This document shows positions 27,102 to 36,282 of a stretch of 64,000 nucleotides of DNA, piece after piece. Origin of the DNA: Halegenticoccus soli. GTDB taxonomy: Archaea > Halobacteriota > Halobacteria > Halobacteriales > Haloferacaceae. Made by a program: the position numbers and the translations under genes. Within the stretch, counting starts at the first letter, position 1. Every line of letters begins with the position of its first letter. A model generated the notes under the pieces. That model was not told the origin of the DNA and did no database searches. It was given only the letters and a program-made list of their open reading frames with translations. Where the stretch lies: positions 248,001 to 312,000 of the forward strand of contig NZ_PEND01000003.1 in assembly GCF_002844195.1 (NCBI RefSeq), read 5' to 3'.

Positions 27102-29405
27102 TTATTCCACGCGCGTCTCGCTGAAGTAGCGCCGACTGCTCCGGGGGACGCGCTTCCGCTCGCCGACGACATCGAACGTCTCGCTCGCGCGGATGTCGGA
27201 CGCCGAGCGGCCGACGCGAAGCTCGTACGTCCCGGGGTGGACGGTCAGGTTCAGGTCCCTGTCGCGGACAGCCAGCTGGCTCGCGCCGACGGAGACGTGA
27301 ACCGCCGCCGACTCCCCCGGTTCGAGGAAGACGCGCTCGAACGCGACGAGTTCCTGGACCGGGCGGACGAACAGCGGGTTGTGGTCGTGGCCGTACACCT
27401 GGACGACCTCGTGACCGGCGACGTCGTCGACGTTTTCGACGGTGACGGACGCTTCGACGGTGTCGCCGGGCCCGATCTCGTCGTCGGCCAGCGCGAGATC
27501 GCGGTACTCGAACGTCGTGTAGCTCTCGCCGTGACCAAACGGGTACAACGGATCGCTGTCCGTGTACACGTGCGTCTCGTTCATCGTGTTGGGCTTGCGG
27601 CTGTAGTGAACCGGAAGCTGACCGACGTTCTTCGGCAGCGACACCGGAAGCCGACCGCTGGGGTTGTGGTCGCCGTAGAGCACGTCCGCGATGCCGTTGC
27701 CTCCCTCCTCGCCGGGGAGCCATGCGTGTGCGAGCGCCGGGACGGCGTCGGCGACGTCCGCAAGCGAGTGCGGCTTCCCGCTCACAACCACGACCGCGAG
27801 CGGGGTGTCCGCCTCGGCGACCGCCCGCACGAACTCGGCCTGCACCCCGGGAAGGCCGAGGTCCGTCACGTCGCGCCCTTCACCGCTGGTCGACGCCGCC
27901 GTCTGCGTCTCGTCGGGCGCGGTCTCGAACTCGACGGTCGAACGCGCGCCGATGAACGCGACCGCGACGTCCGCGTCCTCGACGGCGGCCACCGCGTCCT
28001 CGAACTCGTCCGTCGACGGGCCGCTGACTGTGCACCCTGGGACGTGCGTCACCTCGCCCTCCGTCCGGGCTTCGATCCCCGCGAGTGGCGTGACGATGTC
28101 GATGCCGGCCTCCACGGTCTCCAGGTTGTGCGCGAGGTACGCGTAGTCGCCTAGCAGTCCCTCTGAGGCATCGGCCTTCGGGCCGACGACGGCGACGTCG
28201 GCCGCATCGTCGAGCGGGAGCACGCCGTCGTCGTGCAGCAGCGTCACCGACTCCCGGGCCGCCCGACGAGCGAGCACCCGCTGCTCGTCCGTCTCGACCA
28301 CCTTCTCGACGGCGTCGACATCGACGTACGGGTCGTCGAGCAGGCCCTTGCGGATCTTCGTGCGGAGGACGCGCCGGACGGCGGTGTCGACGGTCTCCTC
28401 CGCGAGGTCGCCGTTCTCGACGGCCTCGACCAGCGTCGGGTAGCACTCCGAGGCCGGCAGCTCAACGTCGAGCCCCGCCTCGAGCGCCATCGTCGCCGCG
28501 TCGTCGTACGACGACGCGACCCCGTGTTCGTCCTTGAGGAAGGCGACGCTCTCGTAGTCGGAGACGACGACCCCGTCGAACCCCCACTCCTCGCGGAGCG
28601 TCTTCGTGAGGAGCGCCTCCGAACTGGTACAGGGAACACCGTCGATGTCGTGGTAGGCATTCATCACCGCCTCCGCGTTCGCCGTCTCAACGCACGCCTC
28701 GAACGGGAACGCGTGCTCCGCCAGCGCCCGCGGCGCGAGATCGACCGACGTGCGGTTCTTCCCGCCCTCGCCCGCGCCGTGGCCGACGAAGTGCTTCAGC
28801 GTCGCCGCCACCCCGTCCTCGGGGCCATCACCCTGCAGGCCTTCGACGAACCCGCGGGCCATCCGCGCCGCGAGGTATTTGTCCTCCCCGAACGTCTCCT
28901 CGACCCTCCCCCACCGGAGGTCGCGCGCGAGGTCCAGCACCGGCGAGAGCGCGTGCGCCGCACCGATCGCCTGCAGCTGCGCCCGTATCTCAGTGGTTAT
29001 CTCCTGAACCAATTCCGGCGACCACGTGCTCGCGAGCCCTATCGCTTGCGGGTACGTCGTCCCGCCCTTCCCCATGTAGCCGCTGAGACACTCCTCGTGC
29101 GGAATCGCTGGTATCCCCGGTCCGAGGTGCTCCAGCATCGACTGGATCTCGTTCGTCACTTCTGCGACCTGTTCTGGGGGTAGGTCGCTGGCGCCACCCA
29201 TCCGAGTGAGTTCGCCGACGCCGTGTTCGAGCAGCTCCTCCGCCCGCTCGTGGTCGACTTCCCCGTCCGTGAGCAGATGCTCCGGGCCGTACGACCCGAG
29301 CTGCGCGACTTTCTCCTCCAGGGTGAGGCGGTCCAACAGATCCTCGACTCGCCGGTCCGTCGACACTGACGAGTCTTGGTACAGTGGCTTGTCTGCCATA
29401 TCCAC
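27102..29405 (-). CDS. Beta-glucosidase/beta-xylosidase, glycoside hydrolase family 3
   Basis: This 767-residue enzyme has the three GH3 parts: a barrel with DLARDLRWGRVEETFGED and LKHFVGHGAGEGGKNR, the nucleophile Asp in GVVVSDYESVAF, and a sandwich domain with the likely acid/base Glu in SGEGRDVTDLGLPG. It ends with a fibronectin-III-like domain (VPVSLPKNVGQLPVHYSRKP earlier, then DEIGPGDTVEASVTVENVDD). No signal peptide is seen, so it is cytoplasmic. It should remove beta-linked glucose or xylose from oligosaccharides. A TTTTATT box about 25 bases before the start supports leaderless transcription. An ATG two codons in (29399) is an alternative start. Confidence 0.9.
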   Translation of the reverse strand: MDMADKPLYQDSSVSTDRRVEDLLDRLTLEEKVAQLGSYGPEHLLTDGEVDHERAEELLEHGVGELTRMGGASDLPPEQVAEVTNEIQSMLEHLGPGIPAIPHEECLSGYMGKGGTTYPQAIGLASTWSPELVQEITTEIRAQLQAIGAAHALSPVLDLARDLRWGRVEETFGEDKYLAARMARGFVEGLQGDGPEDGVAATLKHFVGHGAGEGGKNRTSVDLAPRALAEHAFPFEACVETANAEAVMNAYHDIDGVPCTSSEALLTKTLREEWGFDGVVVSDYESVAFLKDEHGVASSYDDAATMALEAGLDVELPASECYPTLVEAVENGDLAEETVDTAVRRVLRTKIRKGLLDDPYVDVDAVEKVVETDEQRVLARRAARESVTLLHDDGVLPLDDAADVAVVGPKADASEGLLGDYAYLAHNLETVEAGIDIVTPLAGIEARTEGEVTHVPGCTVSGPSTDEFEDAVAAVEDADVAVAFIGARSTVEFETAPDETQTAASTSGEGRDVTDLGLPGVQAEFVRAVAEADTPLAVVVVSGKPHSLADVADAVPALAHAWLPGEEGGNGIADVLYGDHNPSGRLPVSLPKNVGQLPVHYSRKPNTMNETHVYTDSDPLYPFGHGESYTTFEYRDLALADDEIGPGDTVEASVTVENVDDVAGHEVVQVYGHDHNPLFVRPVQELVAFERVFLEPGESAAVHVSVGASQLAVRDRDLNLTVHPGTYELRVGRSASDIRASETFDVVGERKRVPRSSRRYFSETRVE

Positions 29406-29475
29406 ACGCGCGACCCACAGGAATAAAAGACTACTGACGGACGGAAGCTACCGCGTGGCGAACGGTCGGCGGCGG

Positions 29476-29600
29476 TCAGTTGACGTCCCGCCGGCCGAAC
29501 CACAGTTCGCTCGCGACGGCGAGCGCGACGGTGGCGACCGCGCCGCCGAGGTCGTATGTCCCCTCGATGAGGACGGCGGTCGGGTCGTAGTACTGCGTCG
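29476..29600 (-). pseudogene. Membrane-protein C-terminal fragment
   Basis: The minus strand reads YYDPTAVLIEGTYDLGG and a last hydrophobic segment AVATVALAVASELWFGRRD before its stop. This looks like the final helix of a membrane protein, perhaps an ABC-type permease. It starts exactly where a plus-strand TetR-like fragment begins, so the 5' ends of two divergent genes were lost together. Confidence 0.5.
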
Positions 29601-29825
29601 GCGCAAGCGGCGCTCGCCGGCTTCCTCCCGTTCGTCGAGGAGGTCCAGAAGCAGAGTGACCGGGCGATAGCCGACCTCGTTCCAGAGATGATCCTCGGCG
29701 TGATGGGCACAATCGGTCTCTTCGTCCTGCCCAGAGAGGAGTACGACGCTTACGACGAGCAATACTACCAGCAGGTGAAGGAAGTGTTCCTCACGTCGCT
29801 CGCGCGGGGTCTGGTGAACGAATAG
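29600..29825 (+). pseudogene. TetR-family regulator, C-terminal fragment
   Basis: The frame reads ALAGFLPFVEEVQKQSDRAI, LVPEMILGVMGTIGLFVLP and QVKEVFLTSLARGLVNE before its stop, which resembles the ligand-binding C-terminus of a haloarchaeal TetR-type regulator. The HTH N-terminus is missing. The adjoining minus-strand membrane fragment suggests a former regulator/transporter pair. Confidence 0.5.
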
Positions 29826-30096
29826 GCACATAATAAATTGCATTCTCTACTTTAGATGCCCAATTTTATATTTTCGATATTTTATCGATAGTGTATGAAA
29901 ATATAAATAAAAACCGCAGTATATCTCGAGATTAGTGTCCTAAGGTCGAGTTAGAGAACAATTATTCAATATACTATCACGCATTATTTCCAAACCAACG
30001 CTTACGTAGTTGGCTGTTTCATGGCGTTTCTATCTGACGAAGCGGTGAAGAACGCCCCCGGCTACATGAGGACGGAGTGCAGAAAATAATGTCCGC
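29826..30096. other. AT-rich intergenic stretch
   Basis: AT-rich DNA with no supported gene. GTGTCCTAAGGTCGAGTTAG near 29936 echoes the TGTCCTAAG(G/A)TTAGTCAG of the shared segment at 30318, which hints at an additional eroded copy. Confidence 0.4.
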
Positions 30097-30303
30097 TTAC
30101 GAGAAGTCGCCGTTCACGATAGCCGCCACACGCTCACGGTCGAACAGTTGGTCCTCGGCGGGGATGTCGGGGGACGACTCGCCGAAGAAGTTCGGATAGA
30201 GTTGTTCGGCGCCTACATAATTGAGCTGATGCTTGGTAGCTTGGGAGAGGAGAGAAAGAAGAGACAGCTGTTCATCCCCATTCGGGGATTGTCTTGTGGA
30301 CAA
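30097..30303 (-). CDS. Small hypothetical protein, 68 aa
   Basis: This soluble, acidic protein (GDEQLSLLSLLSQATKHQLN near the start, ending AAIVNGDFS) follows the DUF6788-like gene by 20 bases on the same strand. A decayed copy of its first codons lies beside the DUF6788-like remnant near 7840-7890, so the two genes travel together. I recognise no family. The conserved pairing suggests a two-gene unit, possibly a toxin-antitoxin or regulatory pair, but there is no motif to support that. Confidence 0.5.
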   Translation of the reverse strand: MSTRQSPNGDEQLSLLSLLSQATKHQLNYVGAEQLYPNFFGESSPDIPAEDQLFDRERVAAIVNGDFS

Positions 30304-30351
30304 CTCCTCGTGTCTTGTCCTAAGATTAGTCAGCCGTGTTCACAGGAGCGA
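30218..30351. repeat. Segment shared with 7834-7957
   Basis: This is the second copy of the segment described at 7834. Here it joins the end of the DUF6788-like gene to the start of the next small gene and continues on the right into the uninverted gene sequence. Confidence 0.75.
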
Positions 30352-30673
30352 TGTACCTCGAGACCCACGTGCTACCGTCTTCGCGCCACTGTCAGTAGTA
30401 GTATTGGCGATCATCAATTTGTTTAACCGTCACGTATGCGTTGGCGGGGACTGCGTCGTGATCGTCAGGATCTGCTGAGACGTCTTGCTCTTGGATCTGG
30501 TTTTTGTACTGGTCGCTCTTGTTTTGGCGACGCTGGTTTTCTGTGGCGTTCTGGTGTTGTTTCTCGTCGTGGAGTTGCTGTGCGTAGTCGATGATGTCTT
30601 CGAGGGTGTCTGAGGATTGGTTGGCAAGGCCGTCGGCGAGGTACTTGGGGAGTGAGTCTGGTGAGGTGGACAT
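30323..30673 (-). pseudogene. DUF6788-like small protein with one in-frame stop
   Basis: The first 93 codons (MSTSPDSLPKYLADGLANQS, then a Gln/Asn-rich coiled stretch, then VTVKQIDDRQYYY) end at a TGA where a Trp would be expected. The same frame then continues QWREDGSTWVSRYIAPVNTA to a second stop at 30323. The YYYxQWREDG...YIAPV pattern resembles the C-terminal domain of DUF6788-type proteins (YYYxxWREGGKxxxxYVG), which would make the truncated form inactive. Immediately upstream of the ATG is the 10-base inverted repeat also found upstream of the PadR-like genes. A read error at the TGA cannot be excluded. Confidence 0.65.
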
Positions 30674-30676
30674 TGG

Positions 30677-30717
30677 GCTAACCCACGAGCTAGTTTGTAT
30701 TGGTAATGTGGGTTAGC
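30677..30717. promoter_or_regulatory. Inverted repeat GCTAACCCAC / GTGGGTTAGC
   Basis: Perfect 10-base arms (30677-30686 and 30708-30717) with a 21-base spacer lie directly before the ATG at 30673. The same arms occur at 56506-56544 and 60600-60637 upstream of PadR-like genes, so this is a good candidate operator for a shared repressor. Confidence 0.65.
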
Positions 30718-30940
30718 GAGCAGTGAGTGGAGAGAGTACGTAGAGGGCTTATTCCGATATGCCGGGCACTTTCGAGGGTGAGCAGCGGTCATTCCAACAG
30801 CCCATTTATTGAAGAATTGCTCAGTTTTCCTCCTGTGTCTGTTGAAGTCTTAGGTCTAAAGCTGTCTAAAAATGCCTGCTGCATATGCGTATTCTAACAC
30901 TTGGATGAGGGTATGTGCTCGAACCCAAGGCGCTGATAAG

Positions 30941-31075
30941 TCAAATCATCGTTCTACTCTCCTCAATCTCCACGTCTTTGATCACTTCGAGAAACGTCTC
31001 ATCGGTGAATCCGATCGCTAGCCCGTCGGGCCAGGATAGGTCGACCCCTTGTTCAACCAAGGTACCTCGACCGCC
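30941..31075 (-). pseudogene. Possible C-terminal gene fragment
   Basis: The minus strand reads GTLVEQGVDLSWPDGLAIGF and TDETFLEVIKDVEIEE before a stop at 30941. The composition is protein-like but no start lies upstream and I recognise no family. It may be a leftover of a gene displaced by the fructan island. Confidence 0.3.
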
Positions 31076-31152
31076 TGAACGTGTCGAGTCAGCAATCTAT
31101 GTATACCGGAATGGACACGAAAATAATTCATGGGGTCCCAACTGTCTGTACA

Positions 31153-32232
31153 ATGTCTCAGCACGGTGAGGAAACGGACACAATGCTCAGAGAAGAGCTG
31201 GGCGATTTCGGGTTTTCGGACAAAGAGATTGATGTCTACCTCGCTCTCCTGTCCCGAGGCGAAGCGACCACAGGCACCCTTTCGGAAGACGCCGACGTCA
31301 CGCAGCCGGCAGTGTACACCATCACTGACCGCCTCGAAGACCGTGGTCTTGTTCGTGTCAACGACCACGCGTCGCCGAAGACGATCCGTGCCATACCGCC
31401 GGAAGAATCGATGGCGACCCTCTCAAGTCGGATAGATTCGATAACACCGGTGCTTAAAGACCGGTTTAATGACACGCAACCCCAGACACCCGAGCTGAAG
31501 ATAGTAAAATCACAAAAAACCGCAATCAGACGGCTGCGAGATGCCATTTCAAAAGCTCAAAAAGAAGTCATCGTTGCGATCCCAGAACACGTCTACCCAG
31601 AAATTGAATCAGAACTCCAGGGTGCGATCGAGCGAGACGTGCTCGTTTTTCTTCTCATCCAAGACGTTGATAACCTTGAGAAGGCAGAAAATCGATACAG
31701 AGGCGGCGCAGATGTTGTTCGCTGCTGGAGTGAGAGCCTCTTGTTCCTCTTTGCAACAGATACCCCTTCAAGAGATCACTCAACACGCCAGTCGGCTCTG
31801 ATCGGCGATGCTCAATTACTGTTTGGAACCCACGATCTCGGAGACGGTGTCGCAGTCTCGGAACAACACCTTGCAGGGTCGGTTCGTGGGATGTTCTTTA
31901 GCGCCTACTGGCCAGTTGGGACGGAAGTCTTTGTCACTAATCGAGATTCGCTTCCAAAACGGTTCGAGTGGTTCTGGCAAGCAGTCTTCCAAGCAATGCT
32001 TCATCAGAAGTCGGGCATCGATCTTTGGGCGGACATCGAAACGGTCGGTGGAGAGACAATCTCCGGGACAGTGAGTCACATCCGCCAGGCCCTGGTTGAG
32101 CCACCCACCAACGAGCACACATTAGAAACGAGTCTCTACCTTGAGACCGATGCAGGTGAGGTCAGCATTGGGGGACAGAACGCGATTCTTGAAGATTACG
32201 AAGCGACAGCTGTTACCCTTCGGCCTGATTGA
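31153..32232 (+). CDS. TrmB-like transcriptional regulator
   Basis: This 359-residue protein has an N-terminal TrmB-type winged helix (GFSDKEIDVYLALLSRGEAT, VTQPAVYTITDRLEDRGLV) and a phospholipase-D-like regulatory domain in the middle (RLRDAISKAQKEVIVAIPEH, then SALIGDAQLLFGTHDLGDGV). The last 100 residues form the TrmB C-terminal sugar-sensing region. TrmB proteins control sugar genes in archaea. Lying next to levansucrase and a GH32 hydrolase, it probably responds to sucrose, fructose or a fructan product. ATG at 31153 is chosen because upstream residues look non-coding and AAATAATTC lies about 30 bases before it; ATG at 31183 is an alternative. Confidence 0.8.
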   Translation: MSQHGEETDTMLREELGDFGFSDKEIDVYLALLSRGEATTGTLSEDADVTQPAVYTITDRLEDRGLVRVNDHASPKTIRAIPPEESMATLSSRIDSITPVLKDRFNDTQPQTPELKIVKSQKTAIRRLRDAISKAQKEVIVAIPEHVYPEIESELQGAIERDVLVFLLIQDVDNLEKAENRYRGGADVVRCWSESLLFLFATDTPSRDHSTRQSALIGDAQLLFGTHDLGDGVAVSEQHLAGSVRGMFFSAYWPVGTEVFVTNRDSLPKRFEWFWQAVFQAMLHQKSGIDLWADIETVGGETISGTVSHIRQALVEPPTNEHTLETSLYLETDAGEVSIGGQNAILEDYEATAVTLRPD

Positions 32233-32400
32233 TTTGTGGCTTGTCTCCAAAGTCTTACGTAAGACGTTCTGTGGTGGTCATCTGCGGCGCATGACGTAGC
32301 CGTGACTGCTGAGGTAGTAATCGTCCACAATATTTGTATATTATATCTACTAGTATTCATAAGCAATATTCTTATCTATAATCAACATCCTCACCAGAAA

Positions 32401-32410
32401 TTTATTTAAG
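32401..32410 (+). promoter_or_regulatory. TATA-like box of the levansucrase gene
   Basis: TTTATTTAAG is centred about 29 bases before the ATG at 32435, as expected for a leaderless transcript. Confidence 0.55.
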
Positions 32411-32434
32411 CAGTAGTAAAAAGTTCTGAGCGCA

Positions 32435-33787
32435 ATGTTCGACGAGACTGGCTCGCCGAAGACGAACCGACGACGTTTCATGAAAACGGCCGCTGGCCTC
32501 GGTATCGCCAGCCTAGGATTCTCATCCGTGAGCGGTTCTGCGGTTGCAGTTGAACCAAATGAAACCGACCAATGGACACGTGAAGAAGCAGAGCAGATCA
32601 AGCTGACTGACGATACCACCGCCCCGGTAATTAGCGACAATCCCAACTCCATTTCCGATGATTACTGGATCTGGGACACGTGGCCCCTGCGGAACCGCGA
32701 TGGTTCCATCGTGAAGATTGATGGCTGGCAGATTATTTTCTCTCTGACAGCGCCCAGTGACCTCGTTCCTGGCGCCCGTCACAACGCAGCGACCATCCGG
32801 TACTTCTACTCGCGAGACGGAAAGAGTTGGCAAGAGGGTGGCAAAGCATTCGATACGCCGCTTGGCCACCATCAATGGGCCGGCTCCGCAATGTATGATC
32901 AAACAGAGGGGCAAATTTACCACTTCTACACGGCCGTTAGTCCCGAGCCGGAGTTCCGACAGCGTCCCGCACTCGGCATCGGTGCATCGATTGAGACGAG
33001 TCCAAATGGCGTCGAACTGACCAGCGAGCAAGAACACGTCATCATGGGGACGCCCGACGGTGAGATGTACCAGACCCTCGAACAGTCGAGGGATCAAGGT
33101 ATCGTCTACGCGTTCCGTGACCCCTGGTACTTCAAGCATCCCGAGTCTGGTGAAGATCTGGTGGTGTTCGAGGCGAACACGCCAACGGGGAGTACGGATC
33201 CAAGCGATCCGCAGAGCTTTAATGGAAATGTTGGCGTCATGCGGGCGACGAACGATGAGTTGACCGAGTGGGAGCTGTTACCCCCCGTGCTCGAAGCGAT
33301 CGGGACCAACCAGCAGCTTGAGCGCCCTCACTTCGTGTTTAACGACGGCAAGTGGTACCTGTTCACTATCAGCCACCAGTTCACCTTTGCGCCCGGATTA
33401 GATGGCCCTGACGCGCTGTACGGGTTCGTGGGTGATTCGCTGTACGGTGACTACGAACCGCTTAACGAGAGTGGACTGGTTATCGCAAATCCTGAAGAAG
33501 CACCGTTCCAAGCGTATTCGTGGCTCGCTATGCCGCACGGAGATCACATCTTGGTAGAGAGCTTCGAGAACTTCCGTGGTCTCGATGACACCTCGCAAGG
33601 CGCAATCAGTCTCAAAGAAGTCGGGAACCTCCCCCCAGAAGAGCAGAAAGAGCTCTTTGGCGGGACGCTCGCTCCCAGTCTGAAGCTCCAACTCAATGGA
33701 ATGAAGACGAAGATTGTCGCCGAACTAAACGACGGTCACTTCCTGCCCTCTGTCGGTGCTTCGAGCGGAAGCAGTAATCGAAAATAA
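32435..33787 (+). CDS. Levansucrase, glycoside hydrolase family 68, Tat-exported
   Basis: This 450-residue enzyme begins with a Tat signal (TNRRRFMKTAAGLGIASLGF, predicted processing after the SGSAVA region). The GH68 active-site residues are all present: nucleophile Asp in IWDTWPLRN, transition-state Asp in YAFRDPWYF, and acid/base Glu in QQLERPHFV. It should act outside the cell on sucrose, releasing glucose and building levan or fructo-oligosaccharides. A GH32 hydrolase gene points towards it from the other side and a TrmB-like regulator lies upstream. Length is normal for the family. Confidence 0.92.
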   Translation: MFDETGSPKTNRRRFMKTAAGLGIASLGFSSVSGSAVAVEPNETDQWTREEAEQIKLTDDTTAPVISDNPNSISDDYWIWDTWPLRNRDGSIVKIDGWQIIFSLTAPSDLVPGARHNAATIRYFYSRDGKSWQEGGKAFDTPLGHHQWAGSAMYDQTEGQIYHFYTAVSPEPEFRQRPALGIGASIETSPNGVELTSEQEHVIMGTPDGEMYQTLEQSRDQGIVYAFRDPWYFKHPESGEDLVVFEANTPTGSTDPSDPQSFNGNVGVMRATNDELTEWELLPPVLEAIGTNQQLERPHFVFNDGKWYLFTISHQFTFAPGLDGPDALYGFVGDSLYGDYEPLNESGLVIANPEEAPFQAYSWLAMPHGDHILVESFENFRGLDDTSQGAISLKEVGNLPPEEQKELFGGTLAPSLKLQLNGMKTKIVAELNDGHFLPSVGASSGSSNRK

Positions 33788-34103
33788 CAAAGCATCCTTC
33801 TCGTCGTAACCGACGAGGGACACCTGGGAAGACGGCGGCTTTGCCCTCTATCCTCGAAGGCAACTGAGGAGGCATACATCTTCTTTTCGATGGGTTTTAT
33901 ACGAGAATTAGTGATAGTTCTCTATCTCATACTAGTATGGCAGTAGCAGTCCCGTATTTATTGTAAGATCGCTTCGCATTCTACGACCTATTTTTGATCT
34001 CGGGAAGACCACTCACTTTGGCTGTATAGTGGTTGCAAGAGTTCAGATGTTTTAGTGCCTATGTGTATCTCGGAAAGGCGATGCCGCCTTCCGGGTTGAT
34101 CGA
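33788..34103. other. Convergent intergenic stretch
   Basis: No gene is supported between the convergent levansucrase and GH32 genes. A GTCGTAACCGACGA palindromic patch shortly after the levansucrase stop (about 33804-33817) might aid termination. Confidence 0.35.
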
Positions 34104-35684
34104 TTATTGGTTGTCAGATAGCTCGTACGCGATAAGGTGTTCTACCTTCGCAGCCCCTTCTTCGGCGAAGAGGGAAATCCCAGTACTGTTCCAGTCAGGG
34201 TAGACTAGGTTCGTCATTGTTCGGCGACCGTTATTTGCAAACACTTCAACCGAGCAGCGGTCGATCAGAACGCGAAGTGCAATGGTTCCATCGTCAAGTG
34301 GCTCCATCGGCATGGACGACGTTCCATAATACCCAGCATCGAAGAACTCACCGGCATTTGTCCGGTCGAAGTGTAACACTTCCTCCACAACGTCATAGCT
34401 GATCACGCTCTCTTGAGTGTCGCCTTGCCGAACTCGGAGTCCAACTCGATCGCTACTCAGCGGATCGATAGTTCCAATGAGTTCGACTGTGCGCCCCTCA
34501 ACCTCCTGTTTTGCAAGCGGGTCTTTACTTGGCGTGATTATCTCTGAGTCCAGTTCAACCAGCGTCTTAGTTCGTGTGGCGGTGATCTCATCGGCGGGGT
34601 GTTGTCGTACATCGGTTGTTTCTCCCCTATCTTTGAGTGTTACAGTTCTTGGAACCGTCATTGCACCTCGCCATCCTGGATTCGGCCCCTCCATCGCATA
34701 CTCCCAGTTGTTCATCCACGCGATGTTCAAGCCCCTCTCAGTCGGTGTATTCCCCCAACATTGCGTCGCATAGAAATCATACCCATAATCCGCCCTGACG
34801 ATATTCTCCGCGATAAAGTCGGTCCCAGTGAAGTGGCCAACGTGGAATTCAACTGACCGAGGTTCCATCGGCGACACTGGAAGAACCCACCGCGTGTCGT
34901 TTGCTCCCTCAACCGGCAGTTCGATAAGACTCGGACATTCCCATCCCTCGACACCTGACCGATAGGTGCTCTCGTAGGCCCAGTCAACGAAGTTCTCTGA
35001 ACTGTAGATCTCGATGCCTGCTGGTCGACCGTCGGTTGACTGAACCCGGCTGACGACCATACGCCAGCTCTCATCCGGGTCATACCAGAACGGGTTCGGG
35101 TCGCGGAAATCACCGACATCGCTTGGAATCACTGGGTTGCCGTCGTATTTATGCACGGTTTCGCCATTGTCCGTGCTGTACGCGATGCGTTGGTCTTCGG
35201 TCCCATCGTCGTGGTGACCCGTATACATGCATAGGAGTGCATCTTCGCCAAAGCCAGCGGTGTTCTCGTGGTCGATGACCGCACCGCCTGAAAAGGCCTG
35301 AATCGACGAAGTGGCAGGAATTTTGGTTCCGTGTTCGGTCCAGGTGATTAGGTCCGTACTTGTGGCGTGATCCCAGCGACGACGAGTTTCGCCGGCCTGG
35401 TAGAACAGGTGGTAGACGCCATCGTGGTAGACAAGTCCATTTGGATCGTTCATCCAGCCTTCGGCTGGCGAAAAGTGATATTCAGGTCGCCATTGGTCGG
35501 ACACTGAATCCGTTGCAGACACCGCTTTGCTGACCGAGGGGAGATCAGTGACTCCACCAAGTGACACTGCCGCCAATGCACCGGTTCCCATGACATGGGC
35601 CAGACCACGTCGTGAGAGTTTCGGTCTTTTTTTTGGTGCATCTTTGCTTCGGGGTACGTCATTCCGCACCATATGAACCATCAT
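34104..35684 (-). CDS. Fructan hydrolase/levanase or invertase, glycoside hydrolase family 32, Tat-exported
   Basis: This 526-residue enzyme has a Tat signal (KLSRRGLAHVMGTGALAAVS) and the GH32 triad: nucleophile Asp in GWMNDPNGLV, transition-state Asp in GDFRDPNPFW, and acid/base Glu in GWECPSLIEL. The five-bladed propeller is followed by the C-terminal beta sandwich (LRVLIDRCSVEVFANNGRR). It should hydrolyse levan, inulin or sucrose outside the cell, complementing the levansucrase. Three ATGs lie in the first five codons; the one at 35672 (MVRNDVP) is as plausible as 35684. Confidence 0.9.
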   Translation of the reverse strand: MMVHMVRNDVPRSKDAPKKRPKLSRRGLAHVMGTGALAAVSLGGVTDLPSVSKAVSATDSVSDQWRPEYHFSPAEGWMNDPNGLVYHDGVYHLFYQAGETRRRWDHATSTDLITWTEHGTKIPATSSIQAFSGGAVIDHENTAGFGEDALLCMYTGHHDDGTEDQRIAYSTDNGETVHKYDGNPVIPSDVGDFRDPNPFWYDPDESWRMVVSRVQSTDGRPAGIEIYSSENFVDWAYESTYRSGVEGWECPSLIELPVEGANDTRWVLPVSPMEPRSVEFHVGHFTGTDFIAENIVRADYGYDFYATQCWGNTPTERGLNIAWMNNWEYAMEGPNPGWRGAMTVPRTVTLKDRGETTDVRQHPADEITATRTKTLVELDSEIITPSKDPLAKQEVEGRTVELIGTIDPLSSDRVGLRVRQGDTQESVISYDVVEEVLHFDRTNAGEFFDAGYYGTSSMPMEPLDDGTIALRVLIDRCSVEVFANNGRRTMTNLVYPDWNSTGISLFAEEGAAKVEHLIAYELSDNQ

Positions 35685-35817
35685 GATAATGAACTACTAT
35701 TGTCTTCCGATATTGTAAATTAATGATTGGATATAATGAATATAATGGGTAGCAAACACAGAGTACAGCCAATAAGCGTGACCTCAAGCCGAAGCCACTG
35801 AATTAGCCCTTTGTTGA

Positions 35818-36222
35818 CAGTCGGATGAGAATGTCTCACAAGAAGGTGAGTGGATCGCGCAGGGACACGTGGTCGCCTACGCTTTCTCGATCAGCAATCT
35901 CACGAACAGTCGGTCAGAGTTTCCGATCGGACGTCACGAGGGTGACGCTGTCGTCTTGTGCGGCTTCGATCACGATCGAGAGGAGTGGAGTCTCACATCG
36001 CAATTCTACGGCTTCACCAAGCGGGGCGTCGAGATCCTCCACGACTACAAGTATCTGCGCGGGCTCCCAGTCGCCCGCGCCCTCGATGAAAACACTCGTA
36101 AAACCGAGAAAATCGAACGCCAGGAATCGGCGCCACGCCCGGAGCTTCCAGCGGCTGTTGCGGAAGCGCTCGAGTTCGAGGAGCCCGAACGTGACGCCGT
36201 TGATGTCGGCACAACCGGGTAG
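35818..36222 (+). pseudogene. HTH-type regulator of plasmid type, N-terminally truncated
   Basis: The open frame has no convincing start and reads SQFYGFTKRGVEILHDYKYL, RGLPVARALDENTRKTEKIE and APRPELPAAVAEALEFEEP. This C-terminal pattern is familiar from haloarchaeal plasmid-borne winged-helix regulators, whose helix-turn-helix part should precede it. A GTG at 35869 could give a 117-residue protein. It opens the accessory zone that follows the fructan island. Confidence 0.45.
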
Positions 36223-36282
36223 CTTGTCGCTGGGAAAGAGCTGTCCTCACCGCCGGAGGGTGAAGGCACGTCGACTGGGTGA

